A DNA stretch of 64,000 bases from Pseudobacter ginsenosidimutans. GTDB taxonomy: Bacteria; Bacteroidota; Bacteroidia; Chitinophagales; Chitinophagaceae. Of the stretch, positions 42,959 through 51,785 are shown in pieces; within the stretch, counting starts at the first letter, position 1; every line of letters begins with the position of its first letter. The notes beneath the pieces are model-generated. The model was not told where the DNA came from, did not search any database, and saw only the letters and a list, made by a program, of their open reading frames with translations. Position numbers and translations under genes: made by a program. The stretch lies in NCBI RefSeq assembly GCF_007970185.1, contig NZ_CP042431.1, forward strand, positions 5,146,001 through 5,210,000, written 5' to 3'.

Positions 42959-44506
42959 TCAATTAAAATCTTCGTTATCAAATTCTTCATCTGAATAAGA
43001 AGTAGTATTACCTAAATTCAGCATAGAGCCCATCAGGTCTTTGAATTCGATCTTGTTTTCCACTATTTTTTTGCTGATCAAAGAGAATGCACTGAGTCCG
43101 TGCAACACAAACTCCATCAGTAATGCAGCTTCCCTTTCGTTTGCCTGCCTGTAATATTTTTTCACCAGCGCATGCAATCCATCAACTTTGTAAAGCTGCT
43201 GAATTTTCTGTTCGTCTTTCAGGTTGAGGAAGAGATCGAGTGCATTTCCTTTATCGAACCATGCCTGGATGCTGCGATAAGGATTCTCTTCCTGCTGCGC
43301 CTGGGTTCGTTTCTTCTTCAGCGATTCAGGATTGGGGAAATAGTTCACGAACTGGCTGCGGATAGATTTTTCCAGCAGGTTCATGGCCACCTGGAATGGA
43401 CCTTCCTGTTCGCCTTCATACACCAGTTCTATTTTTCCTGTAATGCTGGGTACAACGCCTACGAGATCGCTGACCCAAACCTGCGTTTGTTGCTCACCGT
43501 TGATAACTGCCCTGCGTTCAGCGGCGCTGATGGCGTTCTCAAGTGCGGAGATGCTGAGGCGGGCGGATACGCCGCTCTTCTTGTCTACCAGCTCACTGCC
43601 GCGCGCTTCGAAAGCGATCTGTTCCACCAGGCGTTTCAGCAGATCGCTGATGGCAACGATGGCTGATTGCTCGGGGAGGATATCTGCTTCCTGTTCGGTA
43701 ATGGCGAGTGCAGTATCGATGTTCTTTGGATAGTGCGTAAGGATCTGGCTTTCGATACGGTCTTTCAGCGGCGTAACGATGGAGCCGCGATTCGTATAGT
43801 CCTCCGGGTTAGCAGTGAACACGAACAGGATATCCAGGGGCATGCGGAGCTTGAACCCGCGGATCTGGATATCACCTTCTTCGAGGATATTGAAGAGGGC
43901 CACCTGGATACGCGCCTGCAGATCGGGCACTTCATTGATCACGAAGATGCCGCGGTTGCTGCGCGGAATGATGCCATAGTGGATCACCTGTTCATCGGAG
44001 AAATTGAGACGCAGATTGGCGGCCTTGATAGGATCGATATCTCCGATCAGATCGGCCACGCTAACGTCTGGTGTGGCGAGCTTTTCACCGTAACGTTCGC
44101 TGCGGTGCAGCCAGTGGATGGGCGTTTCATCGCCATAGGTGGCAATCTGGTCGACCGCATAGCGGCTGATCGGGTTGAACGGATCATCGTTGATCTCGCT
44201 GCCTGCGATCACAGGAATGTATTCGTCCAGCAGTTCCGTCATCTGGCGGGCCATACGTGTTTTGGCCTGTCCGCGCAAACCGAGGAAGAGCATATTGTGC
44301 CGGGAGAGCAATGCCCTTTCCACATCGGGCACAACAGTATCTTCATAACCGATGATCCCTTTGAATGTGTTCTCCTGTTGCTGCAATTTCGCAAGGAGGT
44401 TTGTTCTGATCTCGTCTTTCACAGAGCGGGACTTATACCCGCTCGATTTCAATTGTCCGAGAGTAGTAATGCTATTCCCGATCTTTGTTGTATTATTCTT
44501 TTTCAT
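42959..44506 (-). CDS. MoxR/ChlI-like AAA+ ATPase
   Basis: 515 residues. After a 50-residue leader comes GYEDTVVPDVERALLSRHNML and the Walker A-type loop GLRGQAKTR (76-84, K82). A magnesium-chelatase-like insert and Walker B-type FVINEVPDLQARIQVALFNILEEGDIQIRGF follow, with the sensor region TANPEDYTNRGSIVTPLKDRI. The C-terminal 150 residues are helical with no known motif. Such I-subunit ATPases act with a vWA partner to remodel or activate a metal enzyme. The partner vWA gene overlaps by 1 bp at TAATG, so they are translated together. The client is unknown. Confidence 0.92.
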   Translation of the reverse strand: MKKNNTTKIGNSITTLGQLKSSGYKSRSVKDEIRTNLLAKLQQQENTFKGIIGYEDTVVPDVERALLSRHNMLFLGLRGQAKTRMARQMTELLDEYIPVIAGSEINDDPFNPISRYAVDQIATYGDETPIHWLHRSERYGEKLATPDVSVADLIGDIDPIKAANLRLNFSDEQVIHYGIIPRSNRGIFVINEVPDLQARIQVALFNILEEGDIQIRGFKLRMPLDILFVFTANPEDYTNRGSIVTPLKDRIESQILTHYPKNIDTALAITEQEADILPEQSAIVAISDLLKRLVEQIAFEARGSELVDKKSGVSARLSISALENAISAAERRAVINGEQQTQVWVSDLVGVVPSITGKIELVYEGEQEGPFQVAMNLLEKSIRSQFVNYFPNPESLKKKRTQAQQEENPYRSIQAWFDKGNALDLFLNLKDEQKIQQLYKVDGLHALVKKYYRQANEREAALLMEFVLHGLSAFSLISKKIVENKIEFKDLMGSMLNLGNTTSYSDEEFDNEDFN

Positions 44507-45615
44507 TAAAACACAGTCTTTCTTTTACCGCTCTCAAAGTCACGGAAGATAAAGGCACCCAATCTGTCGAGCGATGCAAAGAACGCCTTACCGCTGTTGG
44601 TTTCTGTAAATTCCTGTACAAAGCGCTGCAGATACGGATCTGTAGCGATCATGAAAGTGGTGATGGGTATTTTGAGTTTTTTACATTGTGCGGCCAGGTT
44701 GAGGCAGCGGCTGGTAATCTTTCTGTCCAGCCCGTAACTGTTCTTGTAGTAGCGTTTTCCACTTTTCAAACAGGTAGGCTTACCGTCTGTGATCATGAAG
44801 ATCTGCTTGTTGGGGTTCTTCCTTCTGCGAAGCAGGTCCATGGCCAGTTCCAGCCCTGCCACGGTATTGGTGTGATAAGGTCCTACCTGAAGATAGGGAA
44901 GGTCTTTTATTTCCACAGGCCATGCGTCGTTACCGAACACAACGATGTCCAGTGTGTCCTTCGGATATTTTGTGGTGATGAGCTCGCTGAGCGCCATGGC
45001 CACTTTCTTGGCAGGCGTGATGCGGTCTTCACCGTAGAGGATCATGGAATGGGAGATATCGATCATCAGTACAGTTGAGGTCTGCGCCTTGAAATCCGTT
45101 TCGCGTATGGCCAGGTCATCTTCCTGCATATTGAATGCCTCGATGCCGTGGTTGATCTGCGCATTGCGGATACTGGTGGTGAAATCGATCTGCTCCAGCA
45201 TATCCCCGAACTGAAAGGGCCTTGTTTCAGGATTCTGTTCATCGCCCTGACCGGGTTTGAAAGAATGATGATCGCCTGCCTTTGTTTTTTTGAGTTTGCC
45301 GAATATTTCTTCCAGCGAGCGTTTGCGGATGCCCTGTTCTGTTTTTGGGGTGATGGTGATCTCCCCGTTGACGGAATTCTCCTGGATATAGCCTTTGTTG
45401 CGAAGATCTTCAATGAAATCGCCCATGCCATACTCATTGTTGGTGAGCTCGTATTCTTTGTCCAGCTGGTTCATCCAGCTGAGGGCTTCGTTAACGTCTC
45501 CGTTGGTGTAGGTGAGCAGTTGCATGAATGCGTCCAGCAACTGGTCGAACTTACTTTTCCCGTTCTGATTGGGATCGAATTTATTGAACCTGAATCCTAT
45601 CACTGCACTAATCAT
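44506..45615 (-). CDS. vWA-domain protein, partner of the MoxR/ChlI-like ATPase
   Basis: 369 residues. Helical N-terminal half (1-175), then a vWA domain with a complete MIDAS: D186-I-S188-H-S190 (VLMIDISHSMIL), Thr near 249-251 in YHTNTVAGL and D277 in MITDGKPT. DIVVFGNDA and the C-terminal FVQEFTETNSGKAFF segment are also family-like. It precedes the ATPase in the mRNA (TAATG overlap). It should be the D-subunit-like scaffold of a two-component MoxR/vWA chaperone. Confidence 0.92.
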   Translation of the reverse strand: MISAVIGFRFNKFDPNQNGKSKFDQLLDAFMQLLTYTNGDVNEALSWMNQLDKEYELTNNEYGMGDFIEDLRNKGYIQENSVNGEITITPKTEQGIRKRSLEEIFGKLKKTKAGDHHSFKPGQGDEQNPETRPFQFGDMLEQIDFTTSIRNAQINHGIEAFNMQEDDLAIRETDFKAQTSTVLMIDISHSMILYGEDRITPAKKVAMALSELITTKYPKDTLDIVVFGNDAWPVEIKDLPYLQVGPYHTNTVAGLELAMDLLRRRKNPNKQIFMITDGKPTCLKSGKRYYKNSYGLDRKITSRCLNLAAQCKKLKIPITTFMIATDPYLQRFVQEFTETNSGKAFFASLDRLGAFIFRDFESGKRKTVF

Positions 45616-45863
45616 TTAAATGGTTACGATCACTTACCTCAATTTAAGGATATTTTGGGGTATGGGATGAGAATAGTACGAAACGTATCTATCTAATTAC
45701 AAATCAGCGATGAATTTGTTTGACGGGGTATTATCCGGGCAATTGGAAACGAAATTCAGGCGCCGGGACTGCAAAAAGCGGCAACCGGGTATGGTGGCGG
45801 ATCAGCAGGCCCTGCATTGGGGTTAATTTCAGGCAAATTGAGACATTAATCAAAAACCTTGAA

Positions 45864-46703
45864 ATGATCATGAAAAAAATCATGTTGTACCTGTTGCTGT
45901 TGGTTTCTTCAGGTATGCTCCTCTCATTTTCGTATGTGTATTACCGTTTTAATGAAGTGCTGAAGAGTTTAGATCTTACCGATGAAAGAGCGCAGCGATA
46001 TGTGCTGGAGAATTTGGAGAGCGGAGGTTTCAGCGCACCTGTAACAGCAGCGGCCATGGCCATTCCCGTGGGTAAGCGGGCGGATATCGTGAACAAACTG
46101 GGAGATTATGTGAAAGCATATGTGAACAGTCCTGCATTCAAAAAGCAATACCAGGAGAAAAGGGATGCCTGGAATATCAGGTCCTGGGACGATCTGATAG
46201 ATGAGCAGATCCAGCAGGAATTGAAAGATATTGAGGAGGACCTGGAAAATGCGCCCTCCGTTATTGCCAATGCCAGCGCTGCCATGAAGCCTGTATATGA
46301 AAAAGGGTTGAAGGAAACAAAGGAGCGAAAGGCGGCGCTCATCGATCCCAAACATCCAAAGCATGCGCAATACCGCAGGGAATCGGAAGCAGACCTGATG
46401 GAACGGGAAGACAAGCAGGCATTCATGGAAAACTATAAAAATGAAATGGCCGACCTGGAGAAAAAGTTACCGGCAGACTTCAATGTATTGCTGAGAAAAC
46501 GCCTCCGGGAGTTTTTGCAGGAGACCGCCAATATTCCCTGGGATGCAAAGCTGGAGAAGAAAGGACGTAAGATGGTTTTTACTGATCCGGAGCTGGAGAA
46601 AAAGAGCTTTGCCTGGAAGGCCCGTTTCCGTTCCGGGAAGGAAGTGGTAGAGGCTGCGAGGAGCTATGCGCAAAGCTGGCTGAAAGCATTGCCTGCGAAA
46701 TAA
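45864..46703 (+). CDS. membrane-anchored coiled-coil protein of unknown function
   Basis: 279 residues from the ATG at 45864 (a second ATG at 45870 is equally plausible). One N-terminal membrane helix (about 5-24, IMLYLLLLVSSGMLLSFSYVYY), then an amphipathic, highly charged body rich in E, K, R and Q with coiled-coil potential (ADLMEREDKQAFMENYKNEMADLEKKL, about 180-206). No known domain. It diverges from the vWA gene and converges on the DUF2723 gene across a terminator. Confidence 0.7.
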   Translation: MIMKKIMLYLLLLVSSGMLLSFSYVYYRFNEVLKSLDLTDERAQRYVLENLESGGFSAPVTAAAMAIPVGKRADIVNKLGDYVKAYVNSPAFKKQYQEKRDAWNIRSWDDLIDEQIQQELKDIEEDLENAPSVIANASAAMKPVYEKGLKETKERKAALIDPKHPKHAQYRRESEADLMEREDKQAFMENYKNEMADLEKKLPADFNVLLRKRLREFLQETANIPWDAKLEKKGRKMVFTDPELEKKSFAWKARFRSGKEVVEAARSYAQSWLKALPAK

Positions 46704-46754
46704 GCTTGTTCATTGAGCAGAGGGTATCTGCCAACGCCTCTTTCACTACTAAAC

Positions 46755-46787
46755 TACGCTTTTACCTGTGCGGTAGTACGCTTTTAC
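46755..46787. repeat. short direct repeat with 22-bp spacing
   Basis: TACGCTTTTAC occurs at 46755-46765 and 46777-46787. The period of 22 bp is two helical turns, which fits a regulator recognising tandem sites (LytTR-type regulators bind such repeats), but it may be chance. Confidence 0.35.
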
Positions 46788-46878
46788 TATAGCTGTCTAA
46801 GGCATCTCATACACTGGTCAGGCGTACTTTTCAGCAGTATCCAATACGCTCATAACGCTATTTGAATACTTATCTCCT

Positions 46879-46919
46879 AAAAAGAGGAACGGCCCGCGCT
46901 GGCGGACCGTTCCTCTTTT
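46879..46919. terminator. bidirectional rho-independent terminator
   Basis: AAAAGAGGAACGG on the left and CCGTTCCTCTTTT on the right form a long near-perfect stem (13 bp plus a GC-rich continuation) with flanking A and T runs, between the plus-strand gene ending at 46703 and the minus-strand DUF2723 gene ending at 46934. It can stop transcription from both. Confidence 0.85.
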
Positions 46920-46933
46920 ACATTTATTGAAAC

Positions 46934-49900
46934 CTATGGTTTGGTTGTATCGATAACCGGTTTCTCAGGAGTGCTCAGGCTATCGGGTGCGAGTTCGGCG
47001 CTACCGCCTTTGCCGCCTGGTTTGAATTGCTTCTCCCATTCTCCGATCTGGTTCAGCATCTGGAATGAGGAGAGGATGTCATTGGCGAAATCGAATTGTT
47101 TGTCTGACAGGTTACCGCCTCTGCCATTCATGATAGCGGCTGCTTCCATGGCCAGTTTTTCGTTTGGCATTGCATCGCCGAGTGAGCGGTAGTAAGACAT
47201 CTGCTGTTCCAGGTCACGTTTCAGTGATTTGGAAACTTTATCGGCCAGTGTCCAGTCTTCTGAGCGGAGGGCCGCCAGGAGGAAGGTCATGCTGACACGG
47301 TTGTGGAAATTGCCCCTGTTGCTGGTGAAGCCATAGGGAAGGTTTTCCTGCAATACGTTCTTGTCGTATTTGTTTAGAACATTGCGGGCAGAGTCTTTCT
47401 TCCCGTTTTCTGCGAGATGCAATCCGAGGAACGCATGTGCCTGACGGATGCTGTTGAGGTGTCTGCGGTTCTCTTCGTCGAAGTAAACACCGGGTCTTTC
47501 AGCACCGCCGTATACGAATTTCTCCATCACGTTCTTGTAGCTGTCGTCTACGCCTATCTGTGAGTTCTCGATGGGCACCAGTCTGTAGGAGAGGCCTTCC
47601 ATGCGTGCATATTTTTCGAGGCCCAGGTCTTCCAGTTCCTGTGTGGAAGTGAAGTAGATGGGGCGTTTCCAGTTATTGGCAGCGATCAGCGCCAGTACAG
47701 CGAGATCATTCTTGTAGAGGTAGCTCTTCTTGATATCCAGTTTCAGTTCGCTCACGATGCTGTCGCCGGGATTGAGTTTGAGGGCTTTCCTTGCGGCTTC
47801 CACATCAACGGGGATGCTCACTTTATTGGAAGGAAGGATGTTGGCCCTGGACTCTTCGTCCATCTGCATGCTGGTGTTGGGAGCATCGCTGGCGGTAACA
47901 TTCTTCAGTACTGTATAGAGATCATAGTATTGATTGGGATCATATCCTGTGAGGAGGTTGTTGTAACCACCGCGACGGAGATAGTCAGCCGTGAATGTGA
48001 TATCGCGTTTGCTGCCCTGGATCTGGTCAGGTGTAAAGATCACATCCATTGCAGGGCTTTCGTTCACTTTATACCTGAGCTGGTTGATGTACCAGTCGGT
48101 ACCCAGGAGGCTGTAGTTCACAACGCGGAGGTCTTTGCGGATGCCTTCCACTTCCTGTGTGTACCAGAGGGGATAGGTATCATTATCACCGAAGGAGATG
48201 AGAAGTGCATTGGGGGCGCAGCTTTCAAGGTAGTCTTTACCGAGATCGCGGGCCAGCACTTTCTTGCTGCGGTCGTGATCATCCCATTCCTGCGATGCCA
48301 TCAATACGGGAACTGCCAGCAGTGTTGCACCGAAGGCAATATAACCGGCAACATCAGGCGAAAGGAATTTTTGCAGTTTTTCTTTCACCCAGAGAACGCC
48401 GAGACCGATCCACACAGCGAAAGCGTAGAATGATCCTACATATGCGTAATCACGCTCACGGGGCTGGTAGCCGCTCTGGTTGAGGTAGATCACGATGGCG
48501 AAACCGGTGAAGAAGAAAAGGAGGAAGTTCACCAGGAAATCCCTTCTGGTCTTGTTCAGCTGGAATATGAATCCAACCACACCCAGGAGGAAGGGCAGGA
48601 GGAAGAGTTTGTTATTGGCTTTGTTTTCGGAGCCTGCTGTTGCGGGCAGCACATCTGGCGTACTATGTCCGAAAAGCTTATCGATAAAGGTGATGCCACT
48701 GTTCCAGTTTCCGTCGCGGATATTGCCGAAGCCCTGGAGGTCGTTCTGTTTACCGGCGAAGTTCCACATGAAGTAGCGCCAGTACATCCAGCGGAACTGG
48801 TAATCCGCGAAGTAGCGGATATTGTTCCCGAAAGTGGGTTGCTGGCCTTCCATCATACCACCGAATGCGCGGTACACGTATTCCTGGTTACGTTCATTGC
48901 CGTTATCGTACATACGCGGGAAGATATGCGGTCCGATCTTGCTCACATCCCAGTCAGGATGTTGCTGCTGGAGTGCATCGAGATCGCGTTGCTCGGGTTG
49001 AGCGCCATAATCCTGTTTGCGATTCTTTCCAACCACTTCGTATTTATCTTCTCCTTTCGCATATTGGTCACCGGTAACTACATACGGCGGGCGGTATACG
49101 AAATCAGGACCATAAAGAATGGGCCAGTCGCCATACTGATCACGGCTCAGGTATCCTGTCAGACTCACCGGATTGTCTACATTATACATGTCAACTGATG
49201 GGTTGGCAGTAGAGCGAACCAGTGTGGTGAAATAAGTGGAGTAACCGAGGATCACGAAGATGGTGCTCCATACGCCGATCTTCAGGAAAGACCCGATACG
49301 TTCTTTATTGTAATAGCAAAGGGCTACCACGCCACCCAGCAGCAGGAGGAGGAGGAAGAAGGTTCCGCCGGATTTGATGAAGGGGAAGCAGAATAAAAGA
49401 ATGATAGCGCAAAGCCATACGGGGAAGAGTGTGAATTTCCTGATGCTGGCATCGTTGAAACGCAGGCCTGCAATCAACAGCAGGGCCAGCAATGCGAAGT
49501 AAACGCCGAAGCCAACAAAGAACGGAGCTCCCATTTCATTCACGAAGAAGATATCGAAGGAGCCTGCGCCTCTGATAGACCATTGGATCACTACCACCTG
49601 AACGATACCTGTGAGAACACAGCCGATCAGGAAGGCGAAGAACGTGCCCCATTGGGAAACCTTATAGCGTTTGAAATAATAAACGAGAACGATGGCGGGG
49701 ATGGTCAACAGGTTCAGCAAGTGAACGCCGATAGACAGACCCATCATGAAGAATATGAAGATGATCCATCGGTCTGCGCGTGAGAACTTGTGGCCATCGG
49801 TCTTGCTTTCGAGGTCCACTTCATGCTCCCATTTAAGGATGGCCCAGAAAACGATGGCAGTGAAGAAGGAGGAGAGGGCATATACCTCACCTTCCACAGC

Positions 49901-50320
49901 GCTGTACCAGAATGAATCGGAGAAAGTATAAGCGAGTGCGCCAACAACACCGGCAGCCATCACGATGAACAGCTGGCCTTTGTCCAGCAGCTCAGCGCCT
50001 TTCTGCACGATCTTACGAGCAAAGTGTGTGATGGTCCAGAAGAGGAAGAGGATGGTGAAACCACTGGCGATCGCATTCATGAAGTTCACGCCCCTTGCGG
50101 CAGATGTGGGGTCGTCGCCAAAAAGGATGATGAAGAATCTTCCCAGGAGCACAAAGAGGGGGGCGCCCGGTGGGTGGGGGATCTGTAATTTATAAGCACT
50201 GGAAACAAACTCACCGCAGTCCCAGAAACTGCCGGTAGCCTCCATGGTCATAATATACACAGTGCAGGCAATCAAACAGACTATCCAACCTACTATGTTA
50301 TTTACCCGGTTGAAATTCAT
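46934..50320 (-). CDS. DUF2723 polytopic membrane protein (GT117-type, putative protein O-glycosyltransferase)
   Basis: 1128 residues. The N-terminus (NIVGWIVCLIACTVYIMTMEATGSFWDCGEFVSSAYKLQIPHPPGAPLFVLLGR) is the DUF2723 hallmark; the acidic residues in SFWDCGEF are equivalent to the catalytic Asp/Glu loop of GT-C O-mannosyltransferases. About 12 membrane helices fill residues 1-400 and 560-680. A large periplasmic domain with repeated helices (about 690-1080) follows, and the C-terminus is low complexity (GGKGGSAELAPDSL). GT-C enzymes use a lipid-linked sugar donor. In Bacteroidota this family is present in most genomes and suspected in surface glycoprotein synthesis; that role is inference. 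Confidence 0.92.
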   Translation of the reverse strand: MNFNRVNNIVGWIVCLIACTVYIMTMEATGSFWDCGEFVSSAYKLQIPHPPGAPLFVLLGRFFIILFGDDPTSAARGVNFMNAIASGFTILFLFWTITHFARKIVQKGAELLDKGQLFIVMAAGVVGALAYTFSDSFWYSAVEGEVYALSSFFTAIVFWAILKWEHEVDLESKTDGHKFSRADRWIIFIFFMMGLSIGVHLLNLLTIPAIVLVYYFKRYKVSQWGTFFAFLIGCVLTGIVQVVVIQWSIRGAGSFDIFFVNEMGAPFFVGFGVYFALLALLLIAGLRFNDASIRKFTLFPVWLCAIILLFCFPFIKSGGTFFLLLLLLGGVVALCYYNKERIGSFLKIGVWSTIFVILGYSTYFTTLVRSTANPSVDMYNVDNPVSLTGYLSRDQYGDWPILYGPDFVYRPPYVVTGDQYAKGEDKYEVVGKNRKQDYGAQPEQRDLDALQQQHPDWDVSKIGPHIFPRMYDNGNERNQEYVYRAFGGMMEGQQPTFGNNIRYFADYQFRWMYWRYFMWNFAGKQNDLQGFGNIRDGNWNSGITFIDKLFGHSTPDVLPATAGSENKANNKLFLLPFLLGVVGFIFQLNKTRRDFLVNFLLFFFTGFAIVIYLNQSGYQPRERDYAYVGSFYAFAVWIGLGVLWVKEKLQKFLSPDVAGYIAFGATLLAVPVLMASQEWDDHDRSKKVLARDLGKDYLESCAPNALLISFGDNDTYPLWYTQEVEGIRKDLRVVNYSLLGTDWYINQLRYKVNESPAMDVIFTPDQIQGSKRDITFTADYLRRGGYNNLLTGYDPNQYYDLYTVLKNVTASDAPNTSMQMDEESRANILPSNKVSIPVDVEAARKALKLNPGDSIVSELKLDIKKSYLYKNDLAVLALIAANNWKRPIYFTSTQELEDLGLEKYARMEGLSYRLVPIENSQIGVDDSYKNVMEKFVYGGAERPGVYFDEENRRHLNSIRQAHAFLGLHLAENGKKDSARNVLNKYDKNVLQENLPYGFTSNRGNFHNRVSMTFLLAALRSEDWTLADKVSKSLKRDLEQQMSYYRSLGDAMPNEKLAMEAAAIMNGRGGNLSDKQFDFANDILSSFQMLNQIGEWEKQFKPGGKGGSAELAPDSLSTPEKPVIDTTKP

Positions 50321-50381
50321 AATGGATTAATTTTTAAAAAACTTGGGCAAATATAGGGTTTCTCGCGTGCTGGCAAAATGG

Positions 50382-50484
50382 GGCTGGAAAACAAACCACC
50401 GCATTTGGATGTTTTTTGAGCTTTGGGTTGGTTGGGTTGGGCGGTGGTAACTGAGCCGGGCTTTTTCGCTTTTGTTTTCAAGGC
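50382..50484 (+). repeat. left arm of a 103-bp imperfect inverted repeat
   Basis: This arm and the reverse complement of 50797-50899 align without gaps over 103 bp at roughly three quarters identity. The outer end begins GGCTGGAAAACAAACCA (17/17 identical) and the inner end is GTTTTCAAGGC (11/11); GATTGGGCGG-type GC boxes lie in between. The 312 bp between the arms has no open frame worth calling. Confidence 0.75.
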
Positions 50485-50769
50485 GCATTTTGCCAGCATG
50501 CTCGAAACCATGGGCCCCCGAATGTGCAACAGGAGCTACCCCGAATGCGGCTTTGAAATGATCAGGTGATTGTTGAGATAAATTCCTGAATGCTTTGAAG
50601 TTCTTTTTAGTGGCACTTCACCGATGCCAACAGAAGCATCTCATATACCTCAAAAAAATATCTGTTGCCATTACTCCCGCTGACGCACTCTTACCCCATC
50701 TCTCCCCAACTATCAGACGGATGGTCTTCTTTGAATAGTAGCAGAACTCCTGCATACTTCAGGTGCCCT

Positions 50770-50922
50770 GGCGCAAACGGCGGTATGGAATCAGCGGCCT
50801 TGAAAACATAAGCGAAGGAGCCCGGCCCACCTGCCACCGCCCAATCTCACCAATCCACAGCTGAACAATAATCCTCCCGCGCTGGTTTGTTTTCCAGCCG
50901 CGTTCCATACCGCCTTTGCGCC
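50770..50922. repeat. nested short inverted repeat at the right arm
   Basis: GGCGCAAACGGCGGTATGGAA (50770-50790) and TTCCATACCGCCTTTGCGCC (50903-50922) are inverted copies that differ by one base. They flank the right arm on both sides (arm at 50797-50899), so the arm can also fold back on its own. Confidence 0.7.
50797..50899 (-). repeat. right arm of the 103-bp imperfect inverted repeat
   Basis: Inverted copy of 50382-50484: outer 17 bp identical (TGGTTTGTTTTCCAGCC on plus), inner 11 bp identical. Could be the relic of a small mobile element (MITE-like) or a structured RNA/DNA hairpin region; without a target-site duplication the mobile-element reading is weak. Confidence 0.75.
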
Positions 50923-50954
50923 CCCATTAAACCTAATTATCATCAGAGTGACTG

Positions 50955-51770
50955 CTATTCAAAGAAGATCCGGACGGTCTGATAAAACAGCCTGTTCTGC
51001 ATGGAGGCGCTTTGCTCGGTGAATCCCTGAAGACCGAAGAGGCCGGCGGCATTGCCTTTGTTGATGGCGATCTCGAGATAGCCGGCAGAGTTGAAGATGG
51101 CGAGTTTTTCGCCTTCGGGCACGTCTGCGTAGGTTTCGCTGACGGTGGAGATCGTTTCGTTCCGTTTGAATACGATCTTGAAGCTGCGGCCGCGGCGCTG
51201 CATTTCAAATTGCTCGCGGGTCACATTAACGATGATGTTCTCGAAATTGTCGATGAAGATGATCTGTCCTTCTATCCAGTTCTCGCCGAGGAGTGGGCGC
51301 AGGTGATTTTTTTCGGTGAAGCTCACATCGGGGATACCGATATGCTGGAGGCTGGTGCCATTGAGCAGTTCCTGGATGGCTTCTCCCATTATGCGGGCGC
51401 AGTAGAGAGTGTTCTTGATGGCGGAACGGCTGAGCTGGAGGCCGATCACCATTTCGGGTTTGTCTTCCAGGATCATGGTGAGAAGGCCGTTGTCTGCACA
51501 GAGAATGTACTGGTCGTTGTGGTAGGCCAGCAGCAGTTGCTCGGGTTTCTTCTCAAAAAGGTTGACGAGCAGGATATGATAAGATAGAGGAGGGAAGTTT
51601 TTGATGGCATTACGGCAAACGTAGGCGGCCTGGGGAAGATTGAAAGGGGAGATGGTATGTGAAATATCCACCAGGTTGAACTGTGGGTTCACCTGTAACA
51701 GTTGTCCTTTCACCGCCCCCACGAGGTAATCCTGCTGACCTATATCAGATGTGAGGGTGATGATAGCCAT
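50955..51770 (-). CDS. SAM hydroxide adenosyltransferase (DUF62 / SAM hydrolase family)
   Basis: 271 residues. MAIITLTSDIGQQDYLVGAVKGQLLQ, NLVDISHTISPFNLPQAAYVCRNA, CADNGLLTMIL and IIFIDNFENIIVNVTREQF are the conserved segments of the DUF62 fold (TLTSD.G..Dy.vg, DisH.i.pf, aDNG). It converts S-adenosylmethionine and water/hydroxide to adenosine and methionine; halogenase relatives use other anions. The gene follows the SDR by 15 bp on the same strand, so the two form an operon. Confidence 0.92.
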   Translation of the reverse strand: MAIITLTSDIGQQDYLVGAVKGQLLQVNPQFNLVDISHTISPFNLPQAAYVCRNAIKNFPPLSYHILLVNLFEKKPEQLLLAYHNDQYILCADNGLLTMILEDKPEMVIGLQLSRSAIKNTLYCARIMGEAIQELLNGTSLQHIGIPDVSFTEKNHLRPLLGENWIEGQIIFIDNFENIIVNVTREQFEMQRRGRSFKIVFKRNETISTVSETYADVPEGEKLAIFNSAGYLEIAINKGNAAGLFGLQGFTEQSASMQNRLFYQTVRIFFE

Positions 51771-51785
51771 TTACTGAGGGTAATT

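Larger units (their letters stand above)
50321..50954. other. 634-bp intergenic region with inverted repeats and no supported gene
   Basis: Between the DUF2723 gene (start at 50320) and the SAM hydroxide adenosyltransferase (end at 50955), both on the minus strand. It contains two 103-bp imperfect inverted arms and a nested IR, described separately. A short minus-strand frame (50317-50529, 70 aa) has no coding character. No tRNA or rRNA. Confidence 0.6.

Noticed and set aside
50317-50529. 70-aa minus-strand frame overlapping the DUF2723 start and the left repeat arm
   Set aside because: Low complexity (K, P, Q), no homology seen, and it lies on the repeat arm.
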